NCBI RefSeq assembly: GCF_000687535.1
Contig: NZ_JHWC01000009.1
Location: forward strand, 26,008-90,007
DNA length: 64,000 nucleotides
Origin: Helicobacter rodentium ATCC 700285
GTDB lineage: Bacteria > Campylobacterota > Campylobacteria > Campylobacterales > Helicobacteraceae
Direction: 5' to 3'
Shown here: piece by piece, positions 27,874 to 36,615 of the stretch
Numbering within the stretch: position 1 is the stretch's first letter
Layout of the letters: each line of letters starts with the position of its first letter
Position numbers and translations under genes: made by a program
Notes under the pieces: generated by a model
The model's input: only the letters and a program-made list of their open reading frames with translations
Told to the model about the DNA's origin: nothing
Database searches by the model: none

Positions 27874-28137
27874 ATGGATACATTAGCAGTCATCGGAGTC
27901 TTAGCCATTATTACAGTCGGAGGAACAGTCGCATATCTGATAAAAAATTCATCAAATACGGGATTAAGCAAAGACGACCAAATGCGATACAATAGAACCA
28001 AAACAAATATAGAAAACTTCACCCGCTCAAAAAATTGGGAGGCATTAGAAAATATGCTAGATACTCGCACATTGCGCGACTTTCCCGATTTGGATAAAAT
28101 GGTAAAAGACGCGCTAAAAAACAAACCAAAGTCTTAA
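27874..28137 (+). CDS. Small single-pass membrane protein of the island
   Basis: 87 residues. One N-terminal membrane segment (about 5-23, AVIGVLAIITVGGTVAYLI) and a charged, helical cytoplasmic tail (residues 30-87). I do not recognise the family. An AAAGGAGAACAA ribosome-binding site precedes the ATG, and only three bases separate its stop from the WYL gene. Between a dynamin-like GTPase and a regulator it could serve as a membrane adaptor for the GTPase; that is speculation from position. Confidence 0.7.
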   Translation: MDTLAVIGVLAIITVGGTVAYLIKNSSNTGLSKDDQMRYNRTKTNIENFTRSKNWEALENMLDTRTLRDFPDLDKMVKDALKNKPKS

Positions 28138-28140
28138 GCA

Positions 28141-29019
28141 ATGAATCCGACCAAAAGCGATACACTCGCTACGCGCCTTGTGCAGATTTTGCTAAAGCTA
28201 AACAATGGAGAAGCACTCTGCGCTAGAGAGTTAGCGGAGGAATTTAATGTCAGTGTGCGCACGATTCAAAGGGATTTGAAACATTTTGAATCCCTGTTAC
28301 TTAAAGAGGGCAACCTCTATCGCCTAGAGCCAAACTCTCTAGGCAAACTAAACCTTAAAAACCTGCAAGATTTTGTAGCTTTAAGTGGCATTGAAAATCT
28401 TTTTCCAAGCATAGATTGCAACTTTTTGAAAACCGCTTTAAAAGACCCCATTTATTTGGTAAAAAATCAAGGGTATGAGCATTGGACAAACACACAACTC
28501 TTTAACACCCTCTCTCTAGCGGTTAAAAATCATAAGATTCTAACCTTTAATTATGCGCAAAAACCCCGCAATGCAAAGCCTTATAAGCTTGTCAATAATT
28601 ATGGGGTTTGGTATCTTTTAGCAGAGGAAAATCATCAGTTAAAAAACTTCACATTAAGCAAAATTTCTAATCTTGCGACAAGTGATGAGGGATTCCAACC
28701 CAGCCAAAAGTTGCTAGAGCAAATCAAGCAAAATAGGAATCTTTGGTTTGCCAAAAAGGAATCGGAAGCAATTTTGCAAATCAGCTCCGAAGCTTTTGCG
28801 TATTTTTTCCGAAAACCAATCTTGAGCAATTACACAATCCTAGAAAACTCCGACACAAGCCTGACGCTTTCTACAAAATTTGCCTACGATGACGAGATTT
28901 TACGCCTCGTGCAACAATGGATTCCTTATATCACAATCCTAAGCCCACAAAGTTTGCAAGATAAATTGCGTGAAAATTTAGAGAAATATTTAAAGCAAAC
29001 TTTTGCAATGGAATCTTAA
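28141..29019 (+). CDS. HTH-WYL transcriptional regulator
   Basis: 292 residues. An N-terminal winged helix with ELAEEFNVSVRTIQRDLKHF (about 35-54) is followed by a WYL domain: ILTFNYAQKPRNAKPYKLVN, then GVWYLLAEE near 160 and a C-terminal WCX-like part. WYL regulators sense nucleic-acid fragments or nucleotides and control defence loci (BrxR/CapW class). It is the last gene of the island and is transcribed with it, so it may autoregulate. Its final residues (CAATGGAATCTTAAA) lie within a copy of the interspersed repeat, which supplies the stop codon. Confidence 0.88.
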   Translation: MNPTKSDTLATRLVQILLKLNNGEALCARELAEEFNVSVRTIQRDLKHFESLLLKEGNLYRLEPNSLGKLNLKNLQDFVALSGIENLFPSIDCNFLKTALKDPIYLVKNQGYEHWTNTQLFNTLSLAVKNHKILTFNYAQKPRNAKPYKLVNNYGVWYLLAEENHQLKNFTLSKISNLATSDEGFQPSQKLLEQIKQNRNLWFAKKESEAILQISSEAFAYFFRKPILSNYTILENSDTSLTLSTKFAYDDEILRLVQQWIPYITILSPQSLQDKLRENLEKYLKQTFAMES

Positions 29020-29205
29020 AAGCTAGATATAAGATTATGGATTTGCAAGTGTGGGCAAAATCCTTGCGGATTGTGCGCTTCAGCGTTGCCCCGCAATGAC
29101 GAAAAAATATGCTTTAAAGACAAATTTACATTATGGATTGCTTCACTGCGTTCGCAATAACGGAGTGGTTAGCTTCTTGTCATCGCAAAAATTTGCAAGT
29201 TTTTA
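29005..29205. repeat. Interspersed repeat block, right flank of island
   Basis: Starts inside the last codons of the WYL gene. It contains the right copy of the 49-bp direct repeat (29033-29081) and a further arm ATTATGGATTGCTTCACTGC (about 29132). It separates the island from the flagellin gene. No gene is supported. Confidence 0.85.
29033..29081 (+). repeat. Right copy of 49-bp direct repeat bounding the island
   Basis: Identical to 20916-20964, same orientation, 8.1 kb apart. Both copies are preceded by CAATGGAATCTTAAA, with a shorter spacer on this side. Confidence 0.85.
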
Positions 29206-29263
29206 CTCTTGAGATTTTAAACTAGAGTAGCATTTGCTACCCTAGAAAGGTGGTTTGATTTGC

Positions 29264-30019
29264 TTAGCCAAGCAATGCGTCTAAGCGGCTTTGTAGATAT
29301 TGTGTGTTGAAGGTTGCAGCATAAAGAGAAGCGTTTTCTCTAATTTTTGCATTATTTAATTGGTTATAATTTTCAGCCAAATCATCTTTCATTAGCCCAC
29401 CCTCTGCGGCTTTAAGATTTACGACTGTGTTCATACTTGCATTCACGCCCGATTGGATTCCATTCATCGCAGCACCAATATCCGCGCGGCTCATATTTAC
29501 ATTATTGATGAAATTCAAAATACTTTGCTGATTATTCACGCTTAAGCCTGAAACATTAGGAGCTTGCATATTGATACTCTCTGTTCCATTGCCTGTAACA
29601 AAGCTCATTTGCCCACTAAAGACATTTTTGCCATTGAAAACCGCTTGATTTGTCGCATCGCTCATCGCTTGTGTTAGCGCATTCGCCTCACTTTCAATCA
29701 TTGCTCTTTGCTCATTGTTTAACGCAGGATTCCCCAAAGCTACAGAAAGTTCATTCATACGAATTGCGGAATCTGTAATATTAGAAAGTGTCGCGTCTGC
29801 AATTTGCATAACGCCTAACGCGTCATTTGCATTGCGGATTCCTTGAGACATTGAGTTTGCCTGTGCTAAAAGCGCATTTGCTAGAGCCAAACTCGCACCA
29901 TCTGTTGCCTCCAATGGACGCTGGGAGGAAATCTTTTTTAACGTACTCTTTTCGTCCTCTTTTGCCTTATTTAAACTAATCAAGCTTTCATTCGCACTTT
30001 GTGTATTACCGATTTTCAT
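29264..30019 (-). CDS. Short flagellin-like protein
   Basis: 251 residues with only the D0/D1 parts of flagellin and no variable middle. N-terminus MKIGNTQSANESLISLNKA, then SSQRPLEATDGASLALANAL and QIADATLSNITDSAIRMNEL; C-terminus with ENYNQLNNAKIRENASLYAA and YLQSRLDALLG. The size and shape recall the FlaC secreted flagellin of Campylobacter and the H. pylori flagellin homologue near HP0295; which applies is inference. Expression probably depends on RpoN: TGGAAC-N5-ATGCTTG lies about 50 bp upstream. It is adjacent to accC but separately promoted. Confidence 0.8.
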   Translation of the reverse strand: MKIGNTQSANESLISLNKAKEDEKSTLKKISSQRPLEATDGASLALANALLAQANSMSQGIRNANDALGVMQIADATLSNITDSAIRMNELSVALGNPALNNEQRAMIESEANALTQAMSDATNQAVFNGKNVFSGQMSFVTGNGTESINMQAPNVSGLSVNNQQSILNFINNVNMSRADIGAAMNGIQSGVNASMNTVVNLKAAEGGLMKDDLAENYNQLNNAKIRENASLYAATFNTQYLQSRLDALLG

Positions 30020-30070
30020 CTTAATCTCCTTAAATGTTATTTGCTTCCTTGCAATTTTTCAAAACTACAA

Positions 30071-30085
30071 GCATTTTCTGTTCCA
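30071..30085 (-). promoter_or_regulatory. Sigma-54 (RpoN) promoter of the short flagellin
   Basis: Minus-strand TGGAACAGAAAATGC gives GG-N10-GC spacing, with -24 TGGAAC and -12 ATGCTT. RpoN drives hook and some flagellin genes in Helicobacter. It lies between the accC stop and the flagellin start. Confidence 0.7.
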
Positions 30086-30089
30086 CCTT

Positions 30090-31457
30090 TTATTTCTTAG
30101 CCGAATCACTTGCCATTTTTTGCTCTAAATATTTCGTATGAATCACTCCTCTCTTAAAATCGTCATTTTTCATCATTTCTTGATGAAATGCAATCGTGGT
30201 TTTAATTCCCTCCACACAAAACTCATCTAAAGCGCGCGACATTCTCGCAATCGCTTCTTTGCGATTCCTACCCCACACAATGAGTTTGCCAATCATAGAA
30301 TCATAAAACATTGGCACGACATACCCCGCATACGCGTGGCTATCCAAGCGCACATTGTTCCCACCCGGTGCAATCCACTTTGTAATTTTACCTGCTGATG
30401 GATAAAATTTCACTGGATCTTCTGCTGTGATTCTGCATTCCATTGCACAGCCCTTAAACTGCACGGAATCCTGCTTAGGCAACTCCTCTCCCTCCGCAAT
30501 TTTAATCATCAGCTCAATAATATCCAATCCACTCACAAGCTCACTCACAGGGTGTTCCACTTGCAAACGCGTATTCATTTCCATAAAATAGAAGTTTTGA
30601 TTGGAATCTAGCAAAAACTCATAAGTCCCCGCGCCCACATATTGAATCGCCTTTGTCGCGGTGATTGCGGTTTGCAACAATTTCTCACGCGTTTTTGGCT
30701 CTAATGTGGGTGCTGGGGATTCCTCAATAAGTTTTTGATGTCGTCTTTGCAAGGAGCAATCCCTCTCTCCTATATGCAAAACATTGCCGTGCTTATCGGC
30801 TAAAATCTGCACTTCTATATGCTTTGGCTTATCAATAAACTTTTCCATATAAATCGTGCCATCACCAAATGCGCTAATCGCCTCGGATTCCGCCGCAAGA
30901 TAAGCGTTAAACATATTTTCTTCTTTTTCCACGATACGCATACCGCGTCCGCCCCCACCTGCTGCGGCTTTTAAGATAACAGGATAACCGATTTCTTTTG
31001 CAAGTTTGAGTGCCTCCTCTTTGGATTCCACTGCGCCATCGCTTCCCGGAATCACAGGCACACCTGCATTTTTCATCACTTCTTTTGCCTTGCTTTTATC
31101 GCTCATCAAAGCCATTACATCGGGGTTTGGTCCTATAAATTCTATTTTATGGTGCTTACAAATCTCCACAAAATTTTGATTCTCACTCAAAAACCCATAT
31201 CCCGGAAAAATCGCATCGGCTTTAAACAACTCCGCAGCAGAAATAATCGCAGGGATATTCAAATAGCTCTCGCTGGATTTATCCCCACCAATGCACACCT
31301 TTGCATCTGCTAAATCCAAATAATGCGCGTCTTTATCTGCAGTAGAATAAACCGCAATCGCCTTTTTTCCCATTTCTTTAATCGTGCGAATTGCTCTTAG
31401 CGCAATCTCACCACGATTAGCAATCAAAATGGTTTGAATCTCTTTTTTCTCTTGCAT
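30090..31457 (-). CDS. accC: Acetyl-CoA carboxylase biotin carboxylase subunit
   Basis: 455 residues, ATP-grasp enzyme that carboxylates biotin on AccB, the first step of fatty-acid synthesis. Motifs: ILIANRGEIALRAIRT at the N-terminus, ATP-binding KAAAGGGGRGMR, HIEVQILAD and ERDCSLQRRHQK, and catalytic MEMNTRLQVEHPVSE. The start ATG shares one base with the accB stop (TAATG), so accB-accC are translated together. The pair beside dcd matches the arrangement I recall in H. pylori. Confidence 0.97.
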   Translation of the reverse strand: MQEKKEIQTILIANRGEIALRAIRTIKEMGKKAIAVYSTADKDAHYLDLADAKVCIGGDKSSESYLNIPAIISAAELFKADAIFPGYGFLSENQNFVEICKHHKIEFIGPNPDVMALMSDKSKAKEVMKNAGVPVIPGSDGAVESKEEALKLAKEIGYPVILKAAAGGGGRGMRIVEKEENMFNAYLAAESEAISAFGDGTIYMEKFIDKPKHIEVQILADKHGNVLHIGERDCSLQRRHQKLIEESPAPTLEPKTREKLLQTAITATKAIQYVGAGTYEFLLDSNQNFYFMEMNTRLQVEHPVSELVSGLDIIELMIKIAEGEELPKQDSVQFKGCAMECRITAEDPVKFYPSAGKITKWIAPGGNNVRLDSHAYAGYVVPMFYDSMIGKLIVWGRNRKEAIARMSRALDEFCVEGIKTTIAFHQEMMKNDDFKRGVIHTKYLEQKMASDSAKK

Positions 31458-31921
31458 TAGATTTTCTCCACCACAAACAAGGGAGAATTGTATTCCACAG
31501 GTTGTGCATCATTAGGGATAATCTCCAAAATCTTGCAATCAAACTCTGCTTCAATTTCATTCATAATTTTCATTGCCTCAATGATTCCTAATGTTTGTCC
31601 TTTTTTTACCTTATCACCGACATTTACATACGCTGGAGTATCGGGGCTTGGACAACGATAAAATGTTCCAACCATTGGAGAATTAATCGTTTCACCCGCC
31701 AAAAGTGGTGCAACAGGAGCAGAAGCGACAGGTGCGACTTGAGGAAGGCTTTGTGATACTTGAGCTGGAGCTGGTGTTGTTTGCACAACAGGAGCAGACA
31801 CACTCACATTGCTAATACCCTTTTCAAGTTTAATTTTTGAATTTTCTTGTGAAATGCTTAAGCGATTCAAATTACTCGCATCAAAGATTTCTATGAGCTC
31901 TTTTATCTCTTTAAAATTCAT
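31457..31921 (-). CDS. accB: Biotin carboxyl carrier protein
   Basis: 154 residues. The C-terminal biotinyl domain carries the attachment lysine in GIIEAMKIMNEIEAE. A Pro/Ala-rich linker (about 40-80, PVVQTTPAPAQVSQSLPQV) separates it from the N-terminal helical part. It carries CO2 as carboxybiotin between AccC and the carboxyltransferase subunits, which are not in this window. It is first gene of the accB-accC operon and divergent from dcd. Confidence 0.95.
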   Translation of the reverse strand: MNFKEIKELIEIFDASNLNRLSISQENSKIKLEKGISNVSVSAPVVQTTPAPAQVSQSLPQVAPVASAPVAPLLAGETINSPMVGTFYRCPSPDTPAYVNVGDKVKKGQTLGIIEAMKIMNEIEAEFDCKILEIIPNDAQPVEYNSPLFVVEKI

Positions 31922-31995
31922 TTTAAAGCCTTTTTAAAAATAAATTCTTGAAGCATTCTTTGGGGATTCCAAAGTTTTTTGCTTGTTTAATCTGT

Positions 31996-32001
31996 TATAA
32001 T
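31996..32001 (+). promoter_or_regulatory. Candidate -10 element for dcd
   Basis: TATAAT 38 bp upstream of the dcd ATG in the divergent accB-dcd gap; AAGGAAT follows as ribosome-binding site. No clear -35. Confidence 0.5.
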
Positions 32002-32038
32002 ATCATAATTTAATTAAAAAACTAAATAAGGAATCAAA

Positions 32039-32599
32039 ATGGGCTTAAAAGAAGATACTTGGATTCGTGAAATGGCAACAAAACACGCAATGATTGAACC
32101 CTTTTGTGAAAATCAAGTGGGGCAAGGCGTGGTCAGCTATGGACTCTCTAGCTATGGCTATGATATTCGTGTCAGCAATGAGTTTAAAATTTTTACAAAC
32201 ATTAATGCAATGGTGGTAGATCCAAAAAACTTTGATTCCGCCAATGTTGTGGATTTTGTCGGCGATGTGTGTATCGTGCCACCCAATTCTTTTGCACTTG
32301 CAAGAACGATTGAATATTTTAAAATTCCGCGCAATATTTTAGCCATTTGTTTGGGCAAAAGCACTTATGCGCGATGTGGAATCATCGTCAATGTTACGCC
32401 TTTTGAGCCGGAGTTTGAGGGGCATATCACGATTGAAATTAGCAACACTACGCCACTTCCTGCTAAAATTTACGCCAATGAGGGAATTGCACAAGTGCTG
32501 TTTTTAGAGGGAGATAGGGATTGTGAAGTGAGCTATAAGGATAAAAAGGGTAAATACCAAAAACAGCAAGGCATTACCCTACCTAGAATCTTGAAATAA
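32039..32599 (+). CDS. dcd: dCTP deaminase
   Basis: 186 residues, normal length. It converts dCTP to dUTP to supply dTTP synthesis. Family features: [17 protein letters not shown] at the N-terminus, the [16 protein letters not shown] segment, [19 protein letters not shown] with the catalytic region, and [16 protein letters not shown]. The C-terminal tail [14 protein letters not shown] closes over the active site in the trimer. Divergent from accB-accC. A large repeat block follows the stop. Confidence 0.95.
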   Translation: MGLKEDTWIREMATKHAMIEPFCENQVGQGVVSYGLSSYGYDIRVSNEFKIFTNINAMVVDPKNFDSANVVDFVGDVCIVPPNSFALARTIEYFKIPRNILAICLGKSTYARCGIIVNVTPFEPEFEGHITIEISNTTPLPAKIYANEGIAQVLFLEGDRDCEVSYKDKKGKYQKQQGITLPRILK

Positions 32600-32604
32600 G
32601 GATT

Positions 32605-33060
32605 CTTAGCATTGCGTCCTTGTGAGATTCTGCATTAGCGGAATCGTGGCGCATTACCCCTTTTTTGTCATCACAAAGCCTCGTTAGGCTGTGGCAATCC
32701 ACGCTCTCCGCTTCGCCATTGTGAGAAAATTTGAAAAATTTTCGTGGCAATCTATAATGTTGCGCTTCTTTAAAGGATTTCATTGTAAAGATTTCTTTTA
32801 TATTTGATGATGGATTTGCAAGTGTGGGTCGGTTGCTTTCGCAACAGACGCTTTGGCTTCGCCTTGCAATGACAAGGTGGCAGACGCTTTGGCTTTTTGT
32901 CATTGCAAGAATTGCAACGCGATTCGTGGCAATCCATAATGCGAGATTCAAGAAAACACAACAATAGAATCTTAAAATATTCAAAGGAGATTGTAAAGAT
33001 TTACTTTTTGTATAATTATAGATTGCTTCGTTGCTTCGCGCCTCGCAATGACAAAGCAGA
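32605..33060. repeat. Interspersed palindromic repeat block
   Basis: Several arms in both orientations, including AGCCT-cgtt-AGGCT (about 32681), the GGATTTGCAAGTGTGGG sub-type with inner hairpin GTTGC-tttc-GCAAC (32832-32845), and a GAATTGC...GCGATTCGTGGCAATCC arm near 32908. Fills the gap between dcd and the KpsC fusion. Open frames inside it are translated repeat. Confidence 0.85.
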
Positions 33061-33062
33061 AT

Positions 33063-36000
33063 CTACTTCAATGCCTTTAGAATTCTTTGCGCTTTTCTTG
33101 AAACAAAAGAATAAAGGCGGATTCTAAAGCTATAAAATTTATCCTTTTGCATTCTTTGCCTCTCTTTCTCTAGCTCCTCTACTAGCACACTAGGAGAGCA
33201 AAACTCCAATGTTTTAGGGTGAATATAGCGCGGATAAAGCAAATATGCTCCACAAAATAACTCCTCTAAACTCAACTTGCGATTCCGCCTTGCGCAAGTT
33301 TGCTTGTCTATCGTAAGCCCCCAACCTGCATAAAAAGGCATTCCATAAGTAACAACCTTTTTACCATAGAGCAGAGCTTCAAACCCACTAAGCGAAGTGA
33401 GAATATGCACTTCATCTACCGCTTCTATCGCAGAGAATAAGCTCACATTGTCTATTATCTCATCGCAATATTTTAACGCAATTTGTGGCTCAATTTGCCC
33501 AATACGATTCCCACTTAGCACATCAGGGTGAGGCTTGTAAAGGATATAGGCATTGGGATTCTCCTCTCTTACCCTCTTGAGTAAAGAAAGATTCGTCTCA
33601 CCGGGCGCACCATAAGCTATAGAAGCATCATCTTCTACTTGTCCGCTCACTAGAATCTTTGTCTTATTTGTTGGAATTTGCAATTGTTTATGGGAATTAA
33701 TGTTGTATTTAGAAATCTTATTTTTTAGAATCTTGTTTTTTAGCTCATAGGATTCTTGTAAAAGTGTTGTGTCAAATTGCGCAGATTGCAAAATCTCTTC
33801 TAAATCACTTGTTTGCGTGGGGTCAAAATACATTCCTTGTGCATCAAAAACTTGAGAAAAAGGGCGCGTAAGATCTGAACCAAGTGAAAGGGAACGAATA
33901 AATCCATCTTCTACACGCACGACTTTTAAGCCCTTTTCCTTAGCGTAGGATTCTACTTCTGGAAAACTTTTGCGTCCCCAAATAAAAATATCACTCTTTA
34001 AATCCAACCCCCTTTTTAATGCCATCTCTAACGGACTATCTGAAATTGGATTAATAAAAATTAAATCTTGTGGCGAATAATTAGGAACAAAAGGCTTGAT
34101 AAAATTATGTTTCCAATAGGAAAATCCAAAAAAATAAGCCTTATGATTTGTTTTGAGATACAAAGGCTTATAACGCGCAATCGTGCGCAAGGTATCCATA
34201 ATATCGCTCTTGCGCTGATAAATGGGATTGTAGTATTGCGTATAAAGAATATAACTTGCAGCAAAAACCTCCTCTAAACTCAACTTGCGATTCCGCCTTA
34301 CGCAAGTTTGCTTGTCTATCGTAAGCCCCCAACCTGCATAAAAAGGCATTCCATAACATACACACTCACACCCTACAAGCAAAGCCTCAAAACCCATTTG
34401 GGAAGTTTTGGTATAGACTTTAGCAAAAAATTTCAACAAAGAGAGGGGATTAAAATCCTCTGTTATCACCTGACAAAAGGGTGGAATCTCGTGAGGCTCA
34501 ATATCAGATTGTCGCTTCCCGCTCAAGACATCGGGGTGAATTTTAAGGTAAATCTTAGCATTTGGATTCTCTAAATGTGCAGATTCTATCATCTCCTTTG
34601 TGCTAAATTTCTCACCATAGCCATATAACAAGCTAGAATCCTTGTGCGTTTGCGCAATGATTAAAACTCTTTCTTTATTGGAATCAAAATAACCTTGCGG
34701 GACATCTTGGGTGCAGTTGTATTTAGAAATATTATGCTGGACAATCCACCGCATTGCCTCTCTAGCAGTATCAAGCAAGGCAGAATTTCTTTGAAAATCA
34801 TATGTGTTGAGCAGATTTTCTAATGCACTTGGGCGAGTTGCGTCATAATAAATTCCAACCTCATCTTGCACCAAAGAAAAACTAGACGCACCCTTAACGC
34901 CCAAGTCAAAGGAGCGGATAAATCCGTCTTCTAGTAAAACAAATTTGCAATGGTATTTTTGCGCTAAGGCTATGGCATTAAAGCCTGTTTTTTTGCGCCC
35001 CCAGCCATAAAACGCAGAATCTTTTGTAATCTTTGCTCTACTTGGAAAAATAGGCGGAGAATTTTCTAAAAGCTGCTTAGGATAGGCTCTTTTAGGTTTT
35101 AAAAAATCATAAAAAGCCCAAAGATAGATAAAGGTTGGAATCCTTAAATGCGTTGCCTTTTTCAGTAACGCACTATCACCAAAAAACTCTTTAGGTCTTG
35201 TAAGGAGTTTTCTTATTTTGCCACTTAAGGGTTTTTTGATAGGCTTCACTCCCTTGCCAAGCTCAAAGAATCCGGGATAATCCTCCAATGGATAGCCAAA
35301 TTGGTTCATCAAAGAAAGAATGAAATCCCGCAGGTTTTGCATAGGTTTTTGGGATTGCCAACCTACATTTTGTGCGTCAAAGCGTCGCATACTCTCCAAC
35401 AAAAGTTGCTCATTGGGTTTGCGTCTGAAATAAAAAGCATTTATGAGTGCCATAGAACGCCACCGATGAAGCAAAACCAAGCCTTTAAAAAAGTAAGGTA
35501 GAGAATAAAAGCTAAGATATTTTCTAAATCCCTTTGCGTCCCCTAAAAATTGGTGTCGCACATCGGTATAATAGTCTTGTGGTTTTTGAGAATGGGGACT
35601 TAGTGCAGCAAGTCTGTGCAAAAACTCAAAATCCTCTCCCCCGTGTCCTAAAAAATCCTCTCTAAAGCCTCCTAAACTTTCAAAATATTGCTTCTCTATG
35701 ATGATTGCCGAGCTATTAGCCGAAATACTCTCCACAAGATGATTTTCACCCTTTAAAAAACTTCTTTGTAATGTGGCAGAATCTCTTGTTTGCTCAAAAA
35801 ACATTGTCCCCTCACGCGTCAAATACAAAAATGGGAGTGAGAGGAATCGCCTCTTGCCACTCTCTAGCTTAGATTCTATCTCTTGAAGTAGCAAGGATTC
35901 AAAATTACTAGAATAATCCATATCCACATCATAAAAAAACAAATATTTTTGCGTTGCGAGACTTACTGCTTGATTTCTAGCATACGCGGGAGAAAAAATC

Positions 36001-36215
36001 TGCTCTTTGGAGGGTGAATGTATAATTTTAATATTTGCATCGGTGCTTTTTAGCAGACTATCTTTGCTGCAATCAGCAAAAATCACTTCAAAAGACTCTT
36101 TTCCTTTAAATTTTTCTATTAATTCTAAAGCTCTTTTGTAGATAAAAGAATCAGAGTTTTTATAAAATATCGGAATAATAAAACTTAACAAGGATAATGC
36201 CTTTAATGCTCTCAA
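33063..36215 (-). CDS. GT2 glycosyltransferase-KpsC capsule protein fusion
   Basis: 1,050 residues. Residues 1 to about 260 are a GT2 GT-A glycosyltransferase, with LSFIIPIFYKNSD, the DxD-like YDVDMD (95-100) and GHGGEDFEFL (190-199). From about 360 it is a double KpsC module: EDGFIRS at 429-435 and 769-775, HPDVLSGKR near 560 and HPDVLSGNR near 900, and YGMPFYAGWG at 621 and 957. KpsC is the dual beta-Kdo transferase that starts the Kdo linker of lipid-anchored capsules; E. coli KpsC lacks the extra GT2 domain, so this fusion is unusual. An 88-bp DNA repeat with one mismatch lies at both module ends, exactly 336 codons apart. No other capsule gene is in the window. Confidence 0.85.
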   Translation of the reverse strand: MRALKALSLLSFIIPIFYKNSDSFIYKRALELIEKFKGKESFEVIFADCSKDSLLKSTDANIKIIHSPSKEQIFSPAYARNQAVSLATQKYLFFYDVDMDYSSNFESLLLQEIESKLESGKRRFLSLPFLYLTREGTMFFEQTRDSATLQRSFLKGENHLVESISANSSAIIIEKQYFESLGGFREDFLGHGGEDFEFLHRLAALSPHSQKPQDYYTDVRHQFLGDAKGFRKYLSFYSLPYFFKGLVLLHRWRSMALINAFYFRRKPNEQLLLESMRRFDAQNVGWQSQKPMQNLRDFILSLMNQFGYPLEDYPGFFELGKGVKPIKKPLSGKIRKLLTRPKEFFGDSALLKKATHLRIPTFIYLWAFYDFLKPKRAYPKQLLENSPPIFPSRAKITKDSAFYGWGRKKTGFNAIALAQKYHCKFVLLEDGFIRSFDLGVKGASSFSLVQDEVGIYYDATRPSALENLLNTYDFQRNSALLDTAREAMRWIVQHNISKYNCTQDVPQGYFDSNKERVLIIAQTHKDSSLLYGYGEKFSTKEMIESAHLENPNAKIYLKIHPDVLSGKRQSDIEPHEIPPFCQVITEDFNPLSLLKFFAKVYTKTSQMGFEALLVGCECVCYGMPFYAGWGLTIDKQTCVRRNRKLSLEEVFAASYILYTQYYNPIYQRKSDIMDTLRTIARYKPLYLKTNHKAYFFGFSYWKHNFIKPFVPNYSPQDLIFINPISDSPLEMALKRGLDLKSDIFIWGRKSFPEVESYAKEKGLKVVRVEDGFIRSLSLGSDLTRPFSQVFDAQGMYFDPTQTSDLEEILQSAQFDTTLLQESYELKNKILKNKISKYNINSHKQLQIPTNKTKILVSGQVEDDASIAYGAPGETNLSLLKRVREENPNAYILYKPHPDVLSGNRIGQIEPQIALKYCDEIIDNVSLFSAIEAVDEVHILTSLSGFEALLYGKKVVTYGMPFYAGWGLTIDKQTCARRNRKLSLEELFCGAYLLYPRYIHPKTLEFCSPSVLVEELEKERQRMQKDKFYSFRIRLYSFVSRKAQRILKALK
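33261..33348 (-). repeat. 88-bp intragenic repeat, copy in second KpsC module
   Basis: Matches 34269-34356 with a single mismatch. The offset of 1,008 bp is a multiple of three, so recombination between copies would remove one 336-codon module in frame. Confidence 0.9.
34269..34356 (-). repeat. 88-bp intragenic repeat, copy in first KpsC module
   Basis: Partner of 33261-33348. Both copies encode the YGMPFYAGWGLTIDKQTC region near the end of a KpsC module; the flanking sequence has diverged, pointing to recent gene conversion. Confidence 0.9.
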
Positions 36216-36254
36216 AAATTAAAAGGGTAATTATATAATAAAAGGCAGTTTGGA

Positions 36255-36540
36255 TTCTGCCCTTGTGAGAAAATTTATAAAATTTTCGTAGCAATCTATA
36301 ATGCGGAATCTCGTTTGTAAAGTTTCCATTGCTCTATTTGCTTTATGCTAGATTATAGATTGCTTCGTCATTCGTTGCACTCATTCCTCGCAATGACAGA
36401 AAACTAACCACTGCGTCATTGCGAGAAGTCGTAAGACTTCGTGGCAATCTATAATCTTGAATTGTCTTAAAGATTCCATTGTGAATATTTCTGTGTGCGT
36501 ATTTATAGATTGCTTCGGCTTTGCCTCGCAACGACGGAAT
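36255..36540. repeat. Interspersed palindromic repeat block
   Basis: Arms with inner hairpins AAAATTT-ata-AAATTTT (about 36270) and GAAGTC-gtaa-GACTTC (36423-36438), in both orientations around ATTATAGATTGCTTCG arms. Fills the gap between the symporter and the KpsC fusion; 36541-36615 holds no gene. Confidence 0.85.
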
Positions 36541-36615
36541 CCAAAGCGCGTAACACTAGTATTCGGGAATACAAAAGTAAGACGCAATGGCGCAATAAGA
36601 TACTATGATCTATCT

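Noticed and set aside
21148..29019. Assignment of the island to a named defence system (HerA-SIR2, HerA-DUF4297, BREX, Zorya, CBASS)
   Set aside because: No SIR2, DUF4297, methyltransferase, MotAB-like or cyclase gene is present; only the HerA-type ATPase and the WYL regulator overlap with such systems.
32583..32984. Open frames inside the intergenic repeat blocks (also at 14511, 19496, 36343, 38004, 44033, 51679, 53371)
   Set aside because: They are translations of the palindromic repeat and recur wherever the repeat does; none has a start signal or independent family pattern.
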